A stretch of 64,000 bases of DNA from Streptomyces sp. DH-12 (GTDB lineage Bacteria > Actinomycetota > Actinomycetes > Streptomycetales > Streptomycetaceae), in assembly GCF_002899455.1 (NCBI RefSeq), contig NZ_PPFB01000001.1:3760501-3824500 (forward strand), written 5' to 3'. Below are positions 32,914 to 42,215 of the stretch, one piece after another (position 1 is the stretch's first letter; every line of letters begins with the position of its first letter). Both the position numbers and the translations under genes were made by a program. A model generated the notes under the pieces. The model was not told where the DNA came from. It did not search any database and worked only from the letters and a program-made list of their open reading frames with translations.

Positions 32914-33837
32914 ATGGAGCTTGAGGTCCGGCACCTCAGGGCGCTGTGCGCGATCGCCGACACGGGCAGTCTGCACCGGGCCGCACGCCATCTCGGCGTG
33001 GCCCAGCCCTCGTTGAGCACGCAGTTGCGGCGCATCGAACAGGAGCTGGGCGGTGCCCTGTTCGTCCGCGCCCGCACCGGCTGCCGCCCCACCCCCCTGG
33101 GCCGGCTGGTCCTCAGCCGCGCCCGCCCGCTCGTCACCGAGCTGCGCTCCCTGGTCACCGAGGCCCGCGCCGCCGCCGTCGGCGGCCGTCAGCTGCGCAT
33201 CGGCTCCACCGCCAGCCGCGCGCTGGCCGGCTGGCTGCGCCGCCTGCGCCGGCACTGGCAGGAACCCACCCTGCACATGGACGTCTCCGCCAACGCCCTG
33301 CTGCGCATGGTCGCCGACGGCCAGCTCGACGTCGCGTTCGTGCACGAGGTCGAGGGCTGCCCGCTGCACGTCCCGGACGGCCTGCGCACCCGCGTCCTCG
33401 TCGCCCGCGAACCGCAGTTCGTCTCCCTGCCCGCCGACCACCCGGCCGCCGCCCGCCCGGTCGTCCACCTCTCCGACCTGGCCCACGACCGCTGGATGAT
33501 CGACCCGGCGGTCGACGGCGAGTGGGACGCCGTACGGCGGATTCTGCGCGAGGCCGGGATCGACCCGCCCGTGCTGCACGGCGACTACCACACGGCCGCG
33601 TCCCTGGTCGCGATCGGCGAGGTCGTCACCGTCTGCCAGCCGACCTCGCCCTCCCGCCCCGAGGCGGCGGTCCGCCGTCTCGCCGGCGACCCGCTGGGCG
33701 TGCGGCTGCTGCTGGCGGCGCGCACGGACACGGAGCTGGAGGGCGTGTACCCGCACCTGGCGGACGCCTACCAGGAGGTGGCCCGGCAGGCCCCGGCGTA
33801 CCGGGAGTGGCTGGAGGAGCGGGTGCCGGGGGTCTGA
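32914..33837 (+). CDS. snpR: LysR-type activator, SnpR-like
   Basis: 307 residues. The HTH at about 1-60 has SLHRAARHLGVAQPSLSTQL followed by the RIEQELG recognition. The effector domain is the usual periplasmic-binding type 2 fold (VDVSANALL region, QLDVAFVHE). It is divergent from the snapalysin gene with a T-N11-A site between, the arrangement known for SnpR activation of snpA. The effector ligand is unknown. ATG 32914 has a weak AGGAC site. Confidence 0.88.
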   Translation: MELEVRHLRALCAIADTGSLHRAARHLGVAQPSLSTQLRRIEQELGGALFVRARTGCRPTPLGRLVLSRARPLVTELRSLVTEARAAAVGGRQLRIGSTASRALAGWLRRLRRHWQEPTLHMDVSANALLRMVADGQLDVAFVHEVEGCPLHVPDGLRTRVLVAREPQFVSLPADHPAAARPVVHLSDLAHDRWMIDPAVDGEWDAVRRILREAGIDPPVLHGDYHTAASLVAIGEVVTVCQPTSPSRPEAAVRRLAGDPLGVRLLLAARTDTELEGVYPHLADAYQEVARQAPAYREWLEERVPGV

Positions 33838-33864
33838 TCCCCCGGCACCGGCTCCGCTCCGGCG

Positions 33865-35937
33865 TCAGACGCCGATGTCCCGCCCGTCCGCGCGCCACAC
33901 CGCGACGACCGCCGGGCGGACGTACGTGCCGGGCCCGTCGGGCCAGGTGCTGGCGGGCCGCTCCACGGTCGCCCCGTCCACCTCGCCCGGATGCTGCACG
34001 GCGACCAGCACGCGACGGTCCTGGACGACCGGGCCGCAGGTCTCCGCACCCGTCGGCACGGTCAGGAACTGCTTCAGCTCACCGCGCCGCTCCCCGCGCG
34101 TGGCGACGCCGAAGAGGCCGTCGTGGGAGCCGAGGGCGCTGCCGTCGGTGGAGATCCACAGGTTGCCGTGCGCGTCGAAGGCGACGTTGTCCGGGCAGGA
34201 GATCGGGCTGACGGCGTCCTTGGGGAAGCCGGCGAAGTACGTCGCCGGATCCTCCGGGTCGCCCGCGACGAGGAACAGCGACCAGGCGAACCTCGTGCTC
34301 TCCGGCCGGTTCCACCGCTCGGTGAGCTCCAGGACGTGGCCGTGCTTGTTGGCGTGCCGCGGGTTCGCCTCGTCCGCCTTCGGGTGGGAGCCGACGCCGC
34401 GGTTGGAGTTGTTGGTGAGCGCGACGTACACCTTGCCGGTGACCGGGTTGGGCTCGATGTCCTCGGGGCGGTCCATCTTCGTGGCGCCGACCTTGTCGCC
34501 GGCGAGACGCGTGAAGACAAAGACCTCCTCGGCGGTCATGCCCTCCACGTGCGAGACGGCGCCGCGGGCGGTCGCGGTGGCCAGCGGGATCCACTCGCCG
34601 CTGCCGTCGAACTCCCCGTCCCTCGGCAGCTTCCCCGTGCCGTCGATCTCGAAGGCGGGCGAGTCGCCGGTGAGCTTGGCGACGTAGAGCGTGCCCTCGT
34701 CGAGCAGCGAGAGGTTGTGCTCGCGGGCCGCGCGGCTGTTGCCGTGCCGCATCCGCTTGCTGCCGACGAACTTGTAGAAGTAGTCGAACCGCTCGTCGTC
34801 GCCGGAGTAGACGACCGGCCGCCCGTCGTGCGTCAGCCGCACGGTCGCGCCCTCGTGCTTGAACCGGCCGAGCGCGGTGTGCTTGCGCGGGGTGGAGTCG
34901 GGGTCGTACGGGTCGAGCTCGACGACGTAGCCGAAGCGGTGCGCCTCGTTCGGCTCCTGGGCGAGGTCGAACCGCTTGTCGAACCGCTCCCACTTGCGCT
35001 CGGTCGCACCGCTGCCGATCCCGTACCGCTTGTCCGTGGCGCTGCTGCCGTGGGCGAAGTACTGGTTGAAGTTCTCCTCGCCGTGCAGGGTGGTGCCCCA
35101 CGGGGTGGTGCCGCCGGCGCAGTTGTTGAGGGTGCCGAGCACGCGGGTGCCGCTCGGGTCGGCGGAGGTCTTCACCAGGTCGGAGCCGGCGACGGGACCG
35201 GTGAGCCGGAACTCGGAGGTGGCGGTCAGCCGCCGGTTGAGGTGGTGCCGTCCCACGGCCGTGAGCCTGCCGCTCCTGTGGTCGCCCTCCACGGCGACGA
35301 CGGCGAGGCCGTGCGCGGCCCAGGCGATCTCCACCTGCTCGCGCGTCGGGTTCTCCGGGTCGTAGTCCCGGAACATGAGGATCTCGTCGGTGTACTCGTG
35401 GTTGGCGACCAGCAGCTGCCGGTTCCGCTCGCCCTTCAGGGGCAGCAGCGCGAGGAAGTCGCAGTTGTACCCGAACTGCCCGGCCTGCGCCTTCGCGCTC
35501 TGCCGCTCCGGGTCGAAGGCGGGCGCACCGCGCAGGATGGGCTCGCCCCAGCGGATGACGACGTTCTGCCGGTAGCCCTCCGGCACGGTGACGGCGTCAC
35601 GGGTGTTGGGCGGGACGGGCGTGAACCTGAGGCCCCGGGCGCCCTTGGGGGTGTGAGGTGTGCGGCCCTTGGCGGCCGGGGCCGCCTGCGCCTCGGGGGC
35701 GGCGGCGACGCCCACCGCGCCGGCGCCGGCCGCGGCGACGGTCACGACGGCGGCGGCCCGCATCATCGAACGGCGGCTGAGGGCACCGGCGACGATGTCA
35801 CCGACGTACTCGTTGTCACTGGTGTTGGGCACCTCGTGGAAGCAGGCGTCACCACACCGGAAACGGCAGGTCAGGGCGGACCGGCCGCCGGGATGCGCAC
35901 CGGACGGCGTTCCGATCAACGGCAGCAGCTTTCGCAC
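33865..35937 (-). CDS. phoX: Alkaline phosphatase PhoX, Tat-exported
   Basis: 690 residues from GTG 35935-35937 behind AAGGAG. Its N-terminus is longer than a normal signal. A Tat motif SRRSMM at 54-59 is followed by a hydrophobic Ala/Val segment ending APEAQAAPA. The body is DUF839/PhoX, a beta-propeller whose calcium and iron cofactor binds phosphate esters. Blocks present include VANHEYTDEILMFR, GTLNNCAGGTTPWGT, CPDNVAFDAHGNLW and MTAEEVFVFTRLAGD. It releases phosphate outside the cell. A PHO box 70-90 bp upstream shows PhoP control. Confidence 0.93.
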   Translation of the reverse strand: MRKLLPLIGTPSGAHPGGRSALTCRFRCGDACFHEVPNTSDNEYVGDIVAGALSRRSMMRAAAVVTVAAAGAGAVGVAAAPEAQAAPAAKGRTPHTPKGARGLRFTPVPPNTRDAVTVPEGYRQNVVIRWGEPILRGAPAFDPERQSAKAQAGQFGYNCDFLALLPLKGERNRQLLVANHEYTDEILMFRDYDPENPTREQVEIAWAAHGLAVVAVEGDHRSGRLTAVGRHHLNRRLTATSEFRLTGPVAGSDLVKTSADPSGTRVLGTLNNCAGGTTPWGTTLHGEENFNQYFAHGSSATDKRYGIGSGATERKWERFDKRFDLAQEPNEAHRFGYVVELDPYDPDSTPRKHTALGRFKHEGATVRLTHDGRPVVYSGDDERFDYFYKFVGSKRMRHGNSRAAREHNLSLLDEGTLYVAKLTGDSPAFEIDGTGKLPRDGEFDGSGEWIPLATATARGAVSHVEGMTAEEVFVFTRLAGDKVGATKMDRPEDIEPNPVTGKVYVALTNNSNRGVGSHPKADEANPRHANKHGHVLELTERWNRPESTRFAWSLFLVAGDPEDPATYFAGFPKDAVSPISCPDNVAFDAHGNLWISTDGSALGSHDGLFGVATRGERRGELKQFLTVPTGAETCGPVVQDRRVLVAVQHPGEVDGATVERPASTWPDGPGTYVRPAVVAVWRADGRDIGV

Positions 35938-36006
35938 GTGTTCTCTCCTTGGCGTGCCCGTGGTGTCAGCGCGACCGTAGGAGCACACGGGTGCGACGAC
36001 CGGGCG

Positions 36007-36028
36007 CGGGAGTGAACGACGGGTGAAG
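36007..36028 (-). promoter_or_regulatory. PHO box upstream of phoX
   Basis: On the minus strand two 11-bp direct repeat units, CTTCACCCGTC (36028-36018) and GTTCACTCCCG (36017-36007), match the Streptomyces PhoP repeat GTTCACC-N4. They lie 70-91 bp before the phoX start. Confidence 0.7.
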
Positions 36029-36214
36029 CCGGGGCGGCATCAAGGGGGCGTGCGCCGGAGCGGGCGAGCGGCTTGCGCCGACCGGATCGCACCCTTGACA
36101 GAGACGATCCCGTACACCCCACCCTGCCCAAGATCGCCCCCGAGGGCCGCTAACCTTACGTGTCCGTCCTGGCCAGGGTTTGACGGGCACCAACTCACGC
36201 GAAGGGTTGCGCAC

Positions 36215-37999
36215 ATGGGCATTCTCACTCTCCTGCGGAACGCGTTCGGCCGGTCACGTAGAGCGAAGTCCGCCGAAGCGGAGGGTGCGGCGCCGGCCGC
36301 CGAGGCGACGGAAACGGCGGCTCCGACGACGCCCGAGCCGTCCCCGGAGCGCACGGTCCCGTCCCCGTCCCCGTCCCCGGAGCCGTCGGCCTCCGCGGGC
36401 ACCCCTGCGACTCCGGCGACCCCGACGACCTCGACGGTCCCGGAACCACGTGAAAGCGACGAACACGACCTGGTGAGCGCGGCTTTCGACAGGGTGTCGG
36501 TCCCACGTCCGACGCGGCCGTCCGGCGAGGAGGAGAAGCGGTGGACGGAGACGCCGAAGCCGGAGCGGGAGCGGGAGCGGGCAGCGGAGACGCCGGAGCC
36601 GGAGTGGGAGGCTGAGGCGTCGAAGCGGGAGCGGGAGCCGAAGCCGGAGCGCGAGGCTGAGGCGTCGGAGACGGAGACCCGGGCTCAGGCGTCGGAGACG
36701 CAGCCCGAGGAGACGACTCCGGAGCCGAAGACGGCCCCTGAGACGGAGCCGAAGGCCGAGGCGGAGCCCGAGAGCAAGCCCACCCCGGAGCCGGAGCCGA
36801 AGACCGAGGCGCAGGCAGAGCCGGAAGCGGAGCCGGAGCCGGAGGAAGCCCTCGCCAGGACCGAGGCGGCGACCACGGCCGAGGAGCCCGAGGCCAAGCC
36901 GACCCCCGAGCCGGAACCGACGCCCGAAGCGACCCCGGAGCCCAAGGCTGAGCCCGAGCCCGAGGCCGAAGCCGACGCCGACGCCAAGCCGAAGGCAGAG
37001 GCGGCCCCGGAGCCCGTGGCCGCCGCCGAGCCGGAGGCAGCACCCCGGTCCGAGGCCGAGGGAACCGCCGAGCCCGGGGCAAAGGCGGAACCGGAGCCCG
37101 AGCCGGCGCCCGAGCCGAAGCCCGCAGCTCAGGCACCGGAACCGGAATCGGAATCGGCACCGGCACCGGAGTCCACGCCGGAGGCGACTCCCGCAGCCGC
37201 CGACGACGAGCAGGTCCCACAGGGGCCACCCGCACCCGACGACGAGACCCGCACGGGTGGTGCGGGTGGGAGCGAAACCCCGGCCGAAGGCGAAGCCGAG
37301 GCCGAGGCCGAACCCCGCACGGCCCCCGCCGGCAAGCCCGCCACCCCCGCCACCCCTGCCACCGCGCTCCGCGACACCACCCTCACCACCGCCTACAAAG
37401 CCGCCGGCACCGTCCTCGAGCAGCACAACCTCACCGGCGCCCGTGCCAAGGTCCACCTCGTCCTCGACCGCTCCGCGTCCATGCGCCCGTACTACAAGGA
37501 CGGCTCGGCCCAGGCCCTCGCCGAGCAGGCCCTCGCCCTGGCCGCGCACCTGGACACCGAGGCCACGCTCCACGTGACGTTCTTCTCCACCGAGCTGGAC
37601 GGCACCGGCGAGCTGACCCTCTCCGACCACGAGAACAAGATCGACAAGCTGCACGCGGAGCTCGGCCGGATGGGCCGTACCAGCTACCACGCGGCCGTCG
37701 AGGCGGTTCTCGGCCGGCACGCCGAGGAGCCGGCCGGCACCCCCGCCCTGGTGATCTTCCAGACGGACGGCGCCCCCGACGCCAAGACCCCGGCCACCAA
37801 GGCCCTCACCGAGGCCGCGGAGAACCACCCCGACGTGTTCTTCTCCTTCGTCGCCTTCGGCGAGCACGACAACAAGGCGTTCGACTACCTCCGCAAGCTC
37901 AAGACCGGCAACACCTCCTTCTTCCACGCGGGCCCGGCCCCCCGCGAGCTCACGGACAAGGAGCTGTACGAGGGCGTCCTGGCGTCCTGGCGCCCGTAG
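36215..37999 (+). CDS. vWA-domain protein with very long Pro/Glu/Lys/Ala-rich linker
   Basis: 594 residues from ATG 36215 behind GAAGGG. It starts with an amphipathic basic helix (MGILTLLRNAFGRSRRAK) that may bind membrane. A low-complexity linker at about 20-385 is made of hundreds of Pro, Glu, Lys, Ala and Thr residues, with repeats such as EPEPKTEAQ and PEPEAEAD. The vWA domain is at about 405-590, with MIDAS-type DRSASM from Asp418 and FQTDGAP. It is TerF/TerY-like, and its C-terminus (FFHAGPAPRELTDKELY) fits tellurite-resistance-associated vWA proteins. TerD genes are not adjacent. Glu-rich repetition is visible in both DNA strands as long shadow frames. Confidence 0.88.
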   Translation: MGILTLLRNAFGRSRRAKSAEAEGAAPAAEATETAAPTTPEPSPERTVPSPSPSPEPSASAGTPATPATPTTSTVPEPRESDEHDLVSAAFDRVSVPRPTRPSGEEEKRWTETPKPERERERAAETPEPEWEAEASKREREPKPEREAEASETETRAQASETQPEETTPEPKTAPETEPKAEAEPESKPTPEPEPKTEAQAEPEAEPEPEEALARTEAATTAEEPEAKPTPEPEPTPEATPEPKAEPEPEAEADADAKPKAEAAPEPVAAAEPEAAPRSEAEGTAEPGAKAEPEPEPAPEPKPAAQAPEPESESAPAPESTPEATPAAADDEQVPQGPPAPDDETRTGGAGGSETPAEGEAEAEAEPRTAPAGKPATPATPATALRDTTLTTAYKAAGTVLEQHNLTGARAKVHLVLDRSASMRPYYKDGSAQALAEQALALAAHLDTEATLHVTFFSTELDGTGELTLSDHENKIDKLHAELGRMGRTSYHAAVEAVLGRHAEEPAGTPALVIFQTDGAPDAKTPATKALTEAAENHPDVFFSFVAFGEHDNKAFDYLRKLKTGNTSFFHAGPAPRELTDKELYEGVLASWRP

Positions 38000-38015
38000 G
38001 AAGCACTGCCCTCAC

Positions 38016-38034
38016 CCACCCCCACGGGGGGTGG
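38016..38034 (+). terminator. Terminator after the vWA gene
   Basis: CCACCCCC (38016-38023) pairs with GGGGGTGG (38027-38034) around a 3-base loop, 17 bases past the stop. Confidence 0.55.
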
Positions 38035-38124
38035 ACGGAGAGAGGGACGGAACCCCCGTCCACCCCCGTCCACCCCCCGAAACGCGTGTGAGTCGATCTC
38101 CCCGGGACCAGTAGGATTTCGCCC

Positions 38125-39741
38125 ATGGCGGCCACTGGATCAGAGAAGCAGGGGGCGAAGGCGTTCTACGTCACGACCCCCATCTACTACGTCAACGACG
38201 CTCCTCACCTGGGCCACGCCTACACGACCGTCGCAGGCGACGTGCTCACCCGCTGGCACCGCCAGCGGGGCGAGAAGGTGTGGTACCTCACCGGCACGGA
38301 CGAGCACGGTCAGAAGATCATGCGCACGGCCGAGGCGAACGGGGTCACCCCGCAGGCCTGGGCCGACAAGCTCGTCACGGAGGCCTGGAAGCCCCTGTGG
38401 GAGCACCTCGACATCGCGAACGACGACTTCATCCGCACCACGCAGAAGCGGCACACCGACCGCGTCCAGGAGTTCGTGCAGGACCTGTACGACAAGGGCG
38501 AGATCTACAAGGGCGGCTACGAGGGTCCGTACTGCGTGGGCTGCGAGGAGTACAAGCTCCCCGGTGAGCTGCTCGACGGCGAGGGCGAGTACGCGGGCCA
38601 GAAGCTGTGCCCGATCCACAAGAAGCCGGTGGAGATCCTCAGCGAGGAGAACTACTTCTTCAAGCTCAGCGAGTACAGCGAGAAGCTCCTCGCGCACTAC
38701 GAGGCCAACCCCGGCTTCATCCAGCCGGAGTCCGCGCGCAACGAGGTCGTGAACTTCGTCCGCCAGGGCCTGCAGGACCTCTCCATCTCGCGCTCGACGT
38801 TCGACTGGGGCGTCAAGGTCCCGTGGGACGACAGGCACGTCATCTACGTGTGGGTCGACGCGCTGCTGAACTACGCGACGGCGGTCGGCTACAACGAGAA
38901 CCCGGAGAAGTTCGGGTCGACGTTCCCCGCCGACGTGCACCTGGTCGGCAAGGACATCCTCCGCTTCCACGCGATCATCTGGCCGGCCATGCTGATGGCG
39001 CAGGGCCTGCCGCTGCCGGGCAAGATCGCCGCGAACGGCTGGCTGATGGTCGGCGGCGAGAAGATGAGCAAGTCGAACCTGACCGGCATCAAGCCGCAGG
39101 ACCTGACCTCGCACTTCGGCGTGGACGCGTACCGCTGGTACTTCCTGCGCGCGATCGCGTTCGGCCAGGACGGCTCCTTCTCCTGGGAGGACTTCTCCGC
39201 CCGCTACACCAGCGAGCTGGCCAACGACTACGGCAACCTCGCCTCCCGTGTGGCGGCGATGGTCGGCAAGTACTTCGGCGGCGAGCTGCCGGCCGCGACG
39301 GCCGACGGCGACGCCGAGAAGGCGGTCCACGACGGCCTGGCGAAGGCCGTCGAGGAGGCCGACCGCCGCATCGGCGAGGAGCTGGACTTCCAGGGCGGCA
39401 TCCTGGCGGTCTTCGACTTCGTGAAGCAGGTCAACGGCTACATCACCGAGCAGGAGCCCTGGAAGGTCGCCAAGGACGACTCGCCGGAGGGCAAGGCCCG
39501 CCTGGCGACGATCCTCTACACGGCCGCGGAGTCCCTGCGCGCGGTGGCCGTCCTGCTGAACCCGGTCATGCCGGAGACCTCCCAGAAGCTCTGGGACTCC
39601 CTCGGCGCGGAGCCCTCCCTGGGCGCCCTCGCCGACCAGAAGGTCCAGGAGTGCGGCACCTGGGGCCTGCTCCCCGCCGGCTCCACGGTCACCAAGGGCG
39701 CGGTCCTCTTCCCCCGTCTCGAGGAGAAGCCCACCGCGTAA
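38125..39741 (+). CDS. metG: Methionyl-tRNA synthetase
   Basis: 538 residues from ATG 38125. Class I landmarks are HLGH from His28 (PIYYVNDAPHLGH) and KMSKS at 313-317. One CxxC and a CPIH pair in the connective region form the single-knuckle zinc site of the shorter MetRS type. The anticodon domain carries the ANDYGNLASR helix. It charges tRNA-Met in the cytoplasm, and no C-terminal dimerisation extension is present. It is followed by a strong terminator. The length is normal for an actinobacterial enzyme. Confidence 0.97.
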   Translation: MAATGSEKQGAKAFYVTTPIYYVNDAPHLGHAYTTVAGDVLTRWHRQRGEKVWYLTGTDEHGQKIMRTAEANGVTPQAWADKLVTEAWKPLWEHLDIANDDFIRTTQKRHTDRVQEFVQDLYDKGEIYKGGYEGPYCVGCEEYKLPGELLDGEGEYAGQKLCPIHKKPVEILSEENYFFKLSEYSEKLLAHYEANPGFIQPESARNEVVNFVRQGLQDLSISRSTFDWGVKVPWDDRHVIYVWVDALLNYATAVGYNENPEKFGSTFPADVHLVGKDILRFHAIIWPAMLMAQGLPLPGKIAANGWLMVGGEKMSKSNLTGIKPQDLTSHFGVDAYRWYFLRAIAFGQDGSFSWEDFSARYTSELANDYGNLASRVAAMVGKYFGGELPAATADGDAEKAVHDGLAKAVEEADRRIGEELDFQGGILAVFDFVKQVNGYITEQEPWKVAKDDSPEGKARLATILYTAAESLRAVAVLLNPVMPETSQKLWDSLGAEPSLGALADQKVQECGTWGLLPAGSTVTKGAVLFPRLEEKPTA

Positions 39742-39756
39742 CACGCTCGCTACAGC

Positions 39757-39794
39757 AGGGCCCCGGGAGAGAACGACGCTTCTCCCGGGGCCCT
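39757..39794 (+). terminator. Terminator after metG
   Basis: A perfect 14-bp stem (39757-39770 with 39781-39794) and 10-base loop, 16 bases after the metG stop, with TTT a few bases on. Confidence 0.85.
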
Positions 39795-39867
39795 CCCCTT
39801 TGCGAAGATCGCGTCAAGGCGGCCCGAACGTCCGGCCGCGCTCACGACACACGGGGGGACCCGCACC

Positions 39868-40233
39868 ATGGCACTTTTCGGCAACGCGCACACCGTCGAC
39901 CCGGCCAAGGCCCAGCAGGACTACGCCCGGCTCCTGGGCCACGGCGAGCAGGTGCACGCGGCGTTCCTGCTGATACGCGACACCATCCTGTTCACGGACC
40001 GCCGGCTGATCCTGGTCGACAAGCAGGGCATCACCGGCAAGAAGACCGAGTACCACTCGATCCCGTACCGCAGCATCTCCCACTTCGCAGTCGAGACCGC
40101 CGGCCACTTCGACCTCGACGCCGAGCTGAAGATCTGGATCTCCGGCTCCCCCACCCCGGTGCAGAAGACCTTCACCAAGGGCGTCGACATCTACGAGGTC
40201 CAGGCGATCCTCACCCAGTTCGTGGCGCGGTAG
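39868..40233 (+). CDS. Bacterial PH-domain protein (bPH_1/DUF1696 type)
   Basis: 121 residues. A single pleckstrin-homology-like domain: LGHGEQVHAAFLLIRDTILFTDRRLILVDKQG, then YHSIPYRSISHFAVETAG, and a C-terminal helix VQKTFTKGVDIYEVQAIL. There is no membrane segment, so it is cytoplasmic. The family is widespread and forms ring-like oligomers in solved structures. Its role is unknown. ATG 39868 has GGGGGA upstream. The last 21 codons recur 4.6 kb downstream as a degenerate copy. Confidence 0.92.
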   Translation: MALFGNAHTVDPAKAQQDYARLLGHGEQVHAAFLLIRDTILFTDRRLILVDKQGITGKKTEYHSIPYRSISHFAVETAGHFDLDAELKIWISGSPTPVQKTFTKGVDIYEVQAILTQFVAR

Positions 40234-40266
40234 CGCGGCGCGCTGCGCGCCCGGGTGCGGGGCACG

Positions 40267-40491
40267 TCAGTCGATGGCCCTGCTCCCGGACGCGTACGCC
40301 ACGAAGTCCGCCCATGCCTCCGGCGCGACGGCGAGGCGGGGGCCGGCGTCCCGGCACTTGGAGTCGCGGACGTGGACGGTGCCGGGGGTGGTGGCTACCT
40401 CGACGCAGGAGTCGCCTTCGTTGCCGTCGCTGTAACTGCTCTTGAACCAAGCCAGTTCGGAGACGTCCCCGGCGGAGTCCTTGCGGATCAT
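40267..40491 (-). CDS. DUF397 protein, partner of the XRE regulator
   Basis: 74 residues. ATG 40489-40491 overlaps the XRE stop by four bases (ATGA). It carries the DUF397 signature: AWFKSSYSDGNEGDSCVEVA, then VHVRDSK and WADFVAYA. Proteins of this family sit next to Scr1-type regulators and act as antitoxin-like or antagonist partners in Streptomyces development and antibiotic control (for example WhiJ-associated and AbaA-type loci). It is probably held in complex with the XRE protein. Confidence 0.93.
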   Translation of the reverse strand: MIRKDSAGDVSELAWFKSSYSDGNEGDSCVEVATTPGTVHVRDSKCRDAGPRLAVAPEAWADFVAYASGSRAID

Positions 40492-41363
40492 GTTTCTCCC
40501 AGAAGTTGCTCGATGAAAGCCAGCGACTCCCCCGGTGGGAGGGCCTGCGCCCGGATGGTGCCATACCGCAGCTCAAGGATGCGGAGCTGCCTCGGATCGG
40601 AGATCGGCCGCCCGTTGAACGCACCGTCAGACCGTCCCACGGCCGTTCCGTCCTCGAACTTCAGCAACTCGATCTTGCCGTCCAGGCCCGGGTGGGTCTC
40701 CCGGTGGGTCGGCATCACTTGGAGGGAGACGTTACGCAACCGCCCCACCTCCAACAGACGTTCGAGTTGTCGCCGCCACACCATTGTGCCCCCGAGTGGC
40801 CTGCGAAGCGGCGCCTCTTCCAAGACGAAGGCGAGCGCGGGAGCAGGGTCCCGATCAAAGATCGACTGCCGAGCCACGCGAGCGGCGACCATCCGCTCAA
40901 CTTCCGCCTCCGAGTACGGAGGTTGCCGTGATTCGAAGGCCGCCCTGGCATGCTCAGGCGTTTGCAACAGCCCGCTGATGCTGTGGCACACGTACACGCC
41001 GATCTCGACCGCCCGCGCCTCCATCTGGGCTAGATCCCGGACCTTCTTCGGGTACCGGACCCTAGCCACGTCCTCCTTCATGGCCGAGAGCAGCCCACCC
41101 GCCCCCAGCACCTCGTCCGCCCTGTCCAGATACTCCGGCCGGGGAATCCGCTTCCCGCTCTCGATCTTGTAGACGAGGTCCTCGCCGTACCCCACGGCCT
41201 TGCCGAACTCGCCGGCCCGCATGCCGACCGCTTCCCGCCGCAGCTTCAACTGCCGCCCCACGGTGGCGACCACGGCCACGCCCCACTCGTCGTCCGGGTC
41301 CACCTCCCACCCCGGCTCGTCAGCCTCCGTCCTCAGCTGCCGAACCTCGCCGTCCACCGACAT
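40488..41363 (-). CDS. XRE-family regulator with Scr1-type (DUF5753) domain
   Basis: 291 residues from ATG 41361-41363 behind GGAGGGGC. The XRE helix-turn-helix (about 35-85) has LKLRREAVGMRAGEFGKAVG and VYKIESGKRIPRPEYL. The C-terminal DUF5753/Scr1 domain follows (YVCHSISGLLQTPEHARA, then RRPLGGTMVWRRQLERLLE and LRILELRYGTIRAQAL). Translationally coupled to DUF397. Divergent from an ATPase gene, it completes the WhiJ-type trio common in Streptomyces. Its target genes are not visible here. Confidence 0.94.
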   Translation of the reverse strand: MSVDGEVRQLRTEADEPGWEVDPDDEWGVAVVATVGRQLKLRREAVGMRAGEFGKAVGYGEDLVYKIESGKRIPRPEYLDRADEVLGAGGLLSAMKEDVARVRYPKKVRDLAQMEARAVEIGVYVCHSISGLLQTPEHARAAFESRQPPYSEAEVERMVAARVARQSIFDRDPAPALAFVLEEAPLRRPLGGTMVWRRQLERLLEVGRLRNVSLQVMPTHRETHPGLDGKIELLKFEDGTAVGRSDGAFNGRPISDPRQLRILELRYGTIRAQALPPGESLAFIEQLLGET

Positions 41364-41519
41364 GCGCGCCCCTCCGTCGTACCGGGTCGTACCAGCCACG
41401 CCCTACCCGTACGCACCGCCCCGACAAGCCCGGACACCACCGGACAACCACGAGACAGTCACCGTACGCAACCACGGCGTCACTCCCCACGGTAGGCATA
41501 TCCGGACACGCTGAGTGAC

Positions 41520-42065
41520 GTGAACCAGAAAATCACCGCCCCCGGACACACCGTCCGCAACTTCAGCGTCCTGCTGTCCCCCACACCCCGAGGCGCCCGC
41601 CTCGCCCGCCTGTTCGCCTCCGAACAACTGCGCGCCTGGGGACTCCCGTTGGACCCGGCCCAGCTCATCGTGGCCGAGCTGGCGAACAACGCCGTCACCC
41701 ACGGCCGCGTCCCCGGCCGGAACGTCCGGCTCCTGCTCTACGTGGTCGGCGGGACTCTCCGGATCGAGGTGACGGACACGCGCGGTGACCGGCTCCCGGA
41801 TCTCCGGTCCCCGGACCCGGACGCCGAGACCGGCCGCGGCCTGACCCTCGTGGCCGCCCTCGCCGACCGCTGGGGCGTCACCCACGACCTGCCGCCCCGC
41901 AAGACGGTCTGGGCCGAACTCACCTTCCCCGCACCGCAGTCACCGGAACACGACTCCCCGCGCTCCGGCCGGACCTGCGCTCCCTATGCACCACCCACGG
42001 GGGAGAAAGCACCCCACCAAACCCCACCCCTCCCTCCCGCCGGGCAAACTCACTCCCGCGAGTGA
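41520..42065 (+). CDS. Anti-sigma-factor-type ATP-binding protein (RsbW/HATPase_c_2)
   Basis: 181 residues from GTG 41520. The GHKL ATPase fold is at about 10-135. It has LIVAELANNAVTHGR (N box), LRIEVTDTRGD (G1) and GRGLTLVAALADRWG (G2). The tail, from about residue 139 on, is Pro-rich and disordered. In this trio the ATPase is a serine kinase or anti-sigma-like protein partnering the DUF397/XRE pair. The divergent arrangement with a 156-bp gap suggests co-regulation. The start is uncertain because the ribosome site is weak. Confidence 0.9.
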   Translation: MNQKITAPGHTVRNFSVLLSPTPRGARLARLFASEQLRAWGLPLDPAQLIVAELANNAVTHGRVPGRNVRLLLYVVGGTLRIEVTDTRGDRLPDLRSPDPDAETGRGLTLVAALADRWGVTHDLPPRKTVWAELTFPAPQSPEHDSPRSGRTCAPYAPPTGEKAPHQTPPLPPAGQTHSRE

Positions 42066-42215
42066 ATATGCCCCTGTGAGCTGGATTCAGGACCGGTTGC
42101 CTGCCCTACGCTCAGCGCCAGCAGTACGCACACAACCCCAGACATGCGACGGCCCTCGCCGGGACTGGCATCCCAGTGCGAGGGCCTGACCACCGAGGAA
42201 GAACGGCGCTTCCCG

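Noticed and set aside
36254..37927. 557-codon frame on the minus strand
   Set aside because: Mirror of the Pro/Glu-rich repeats of the vWA gene. The Leu/Gly/Arg-repeat translation has no family and no ribosome site.
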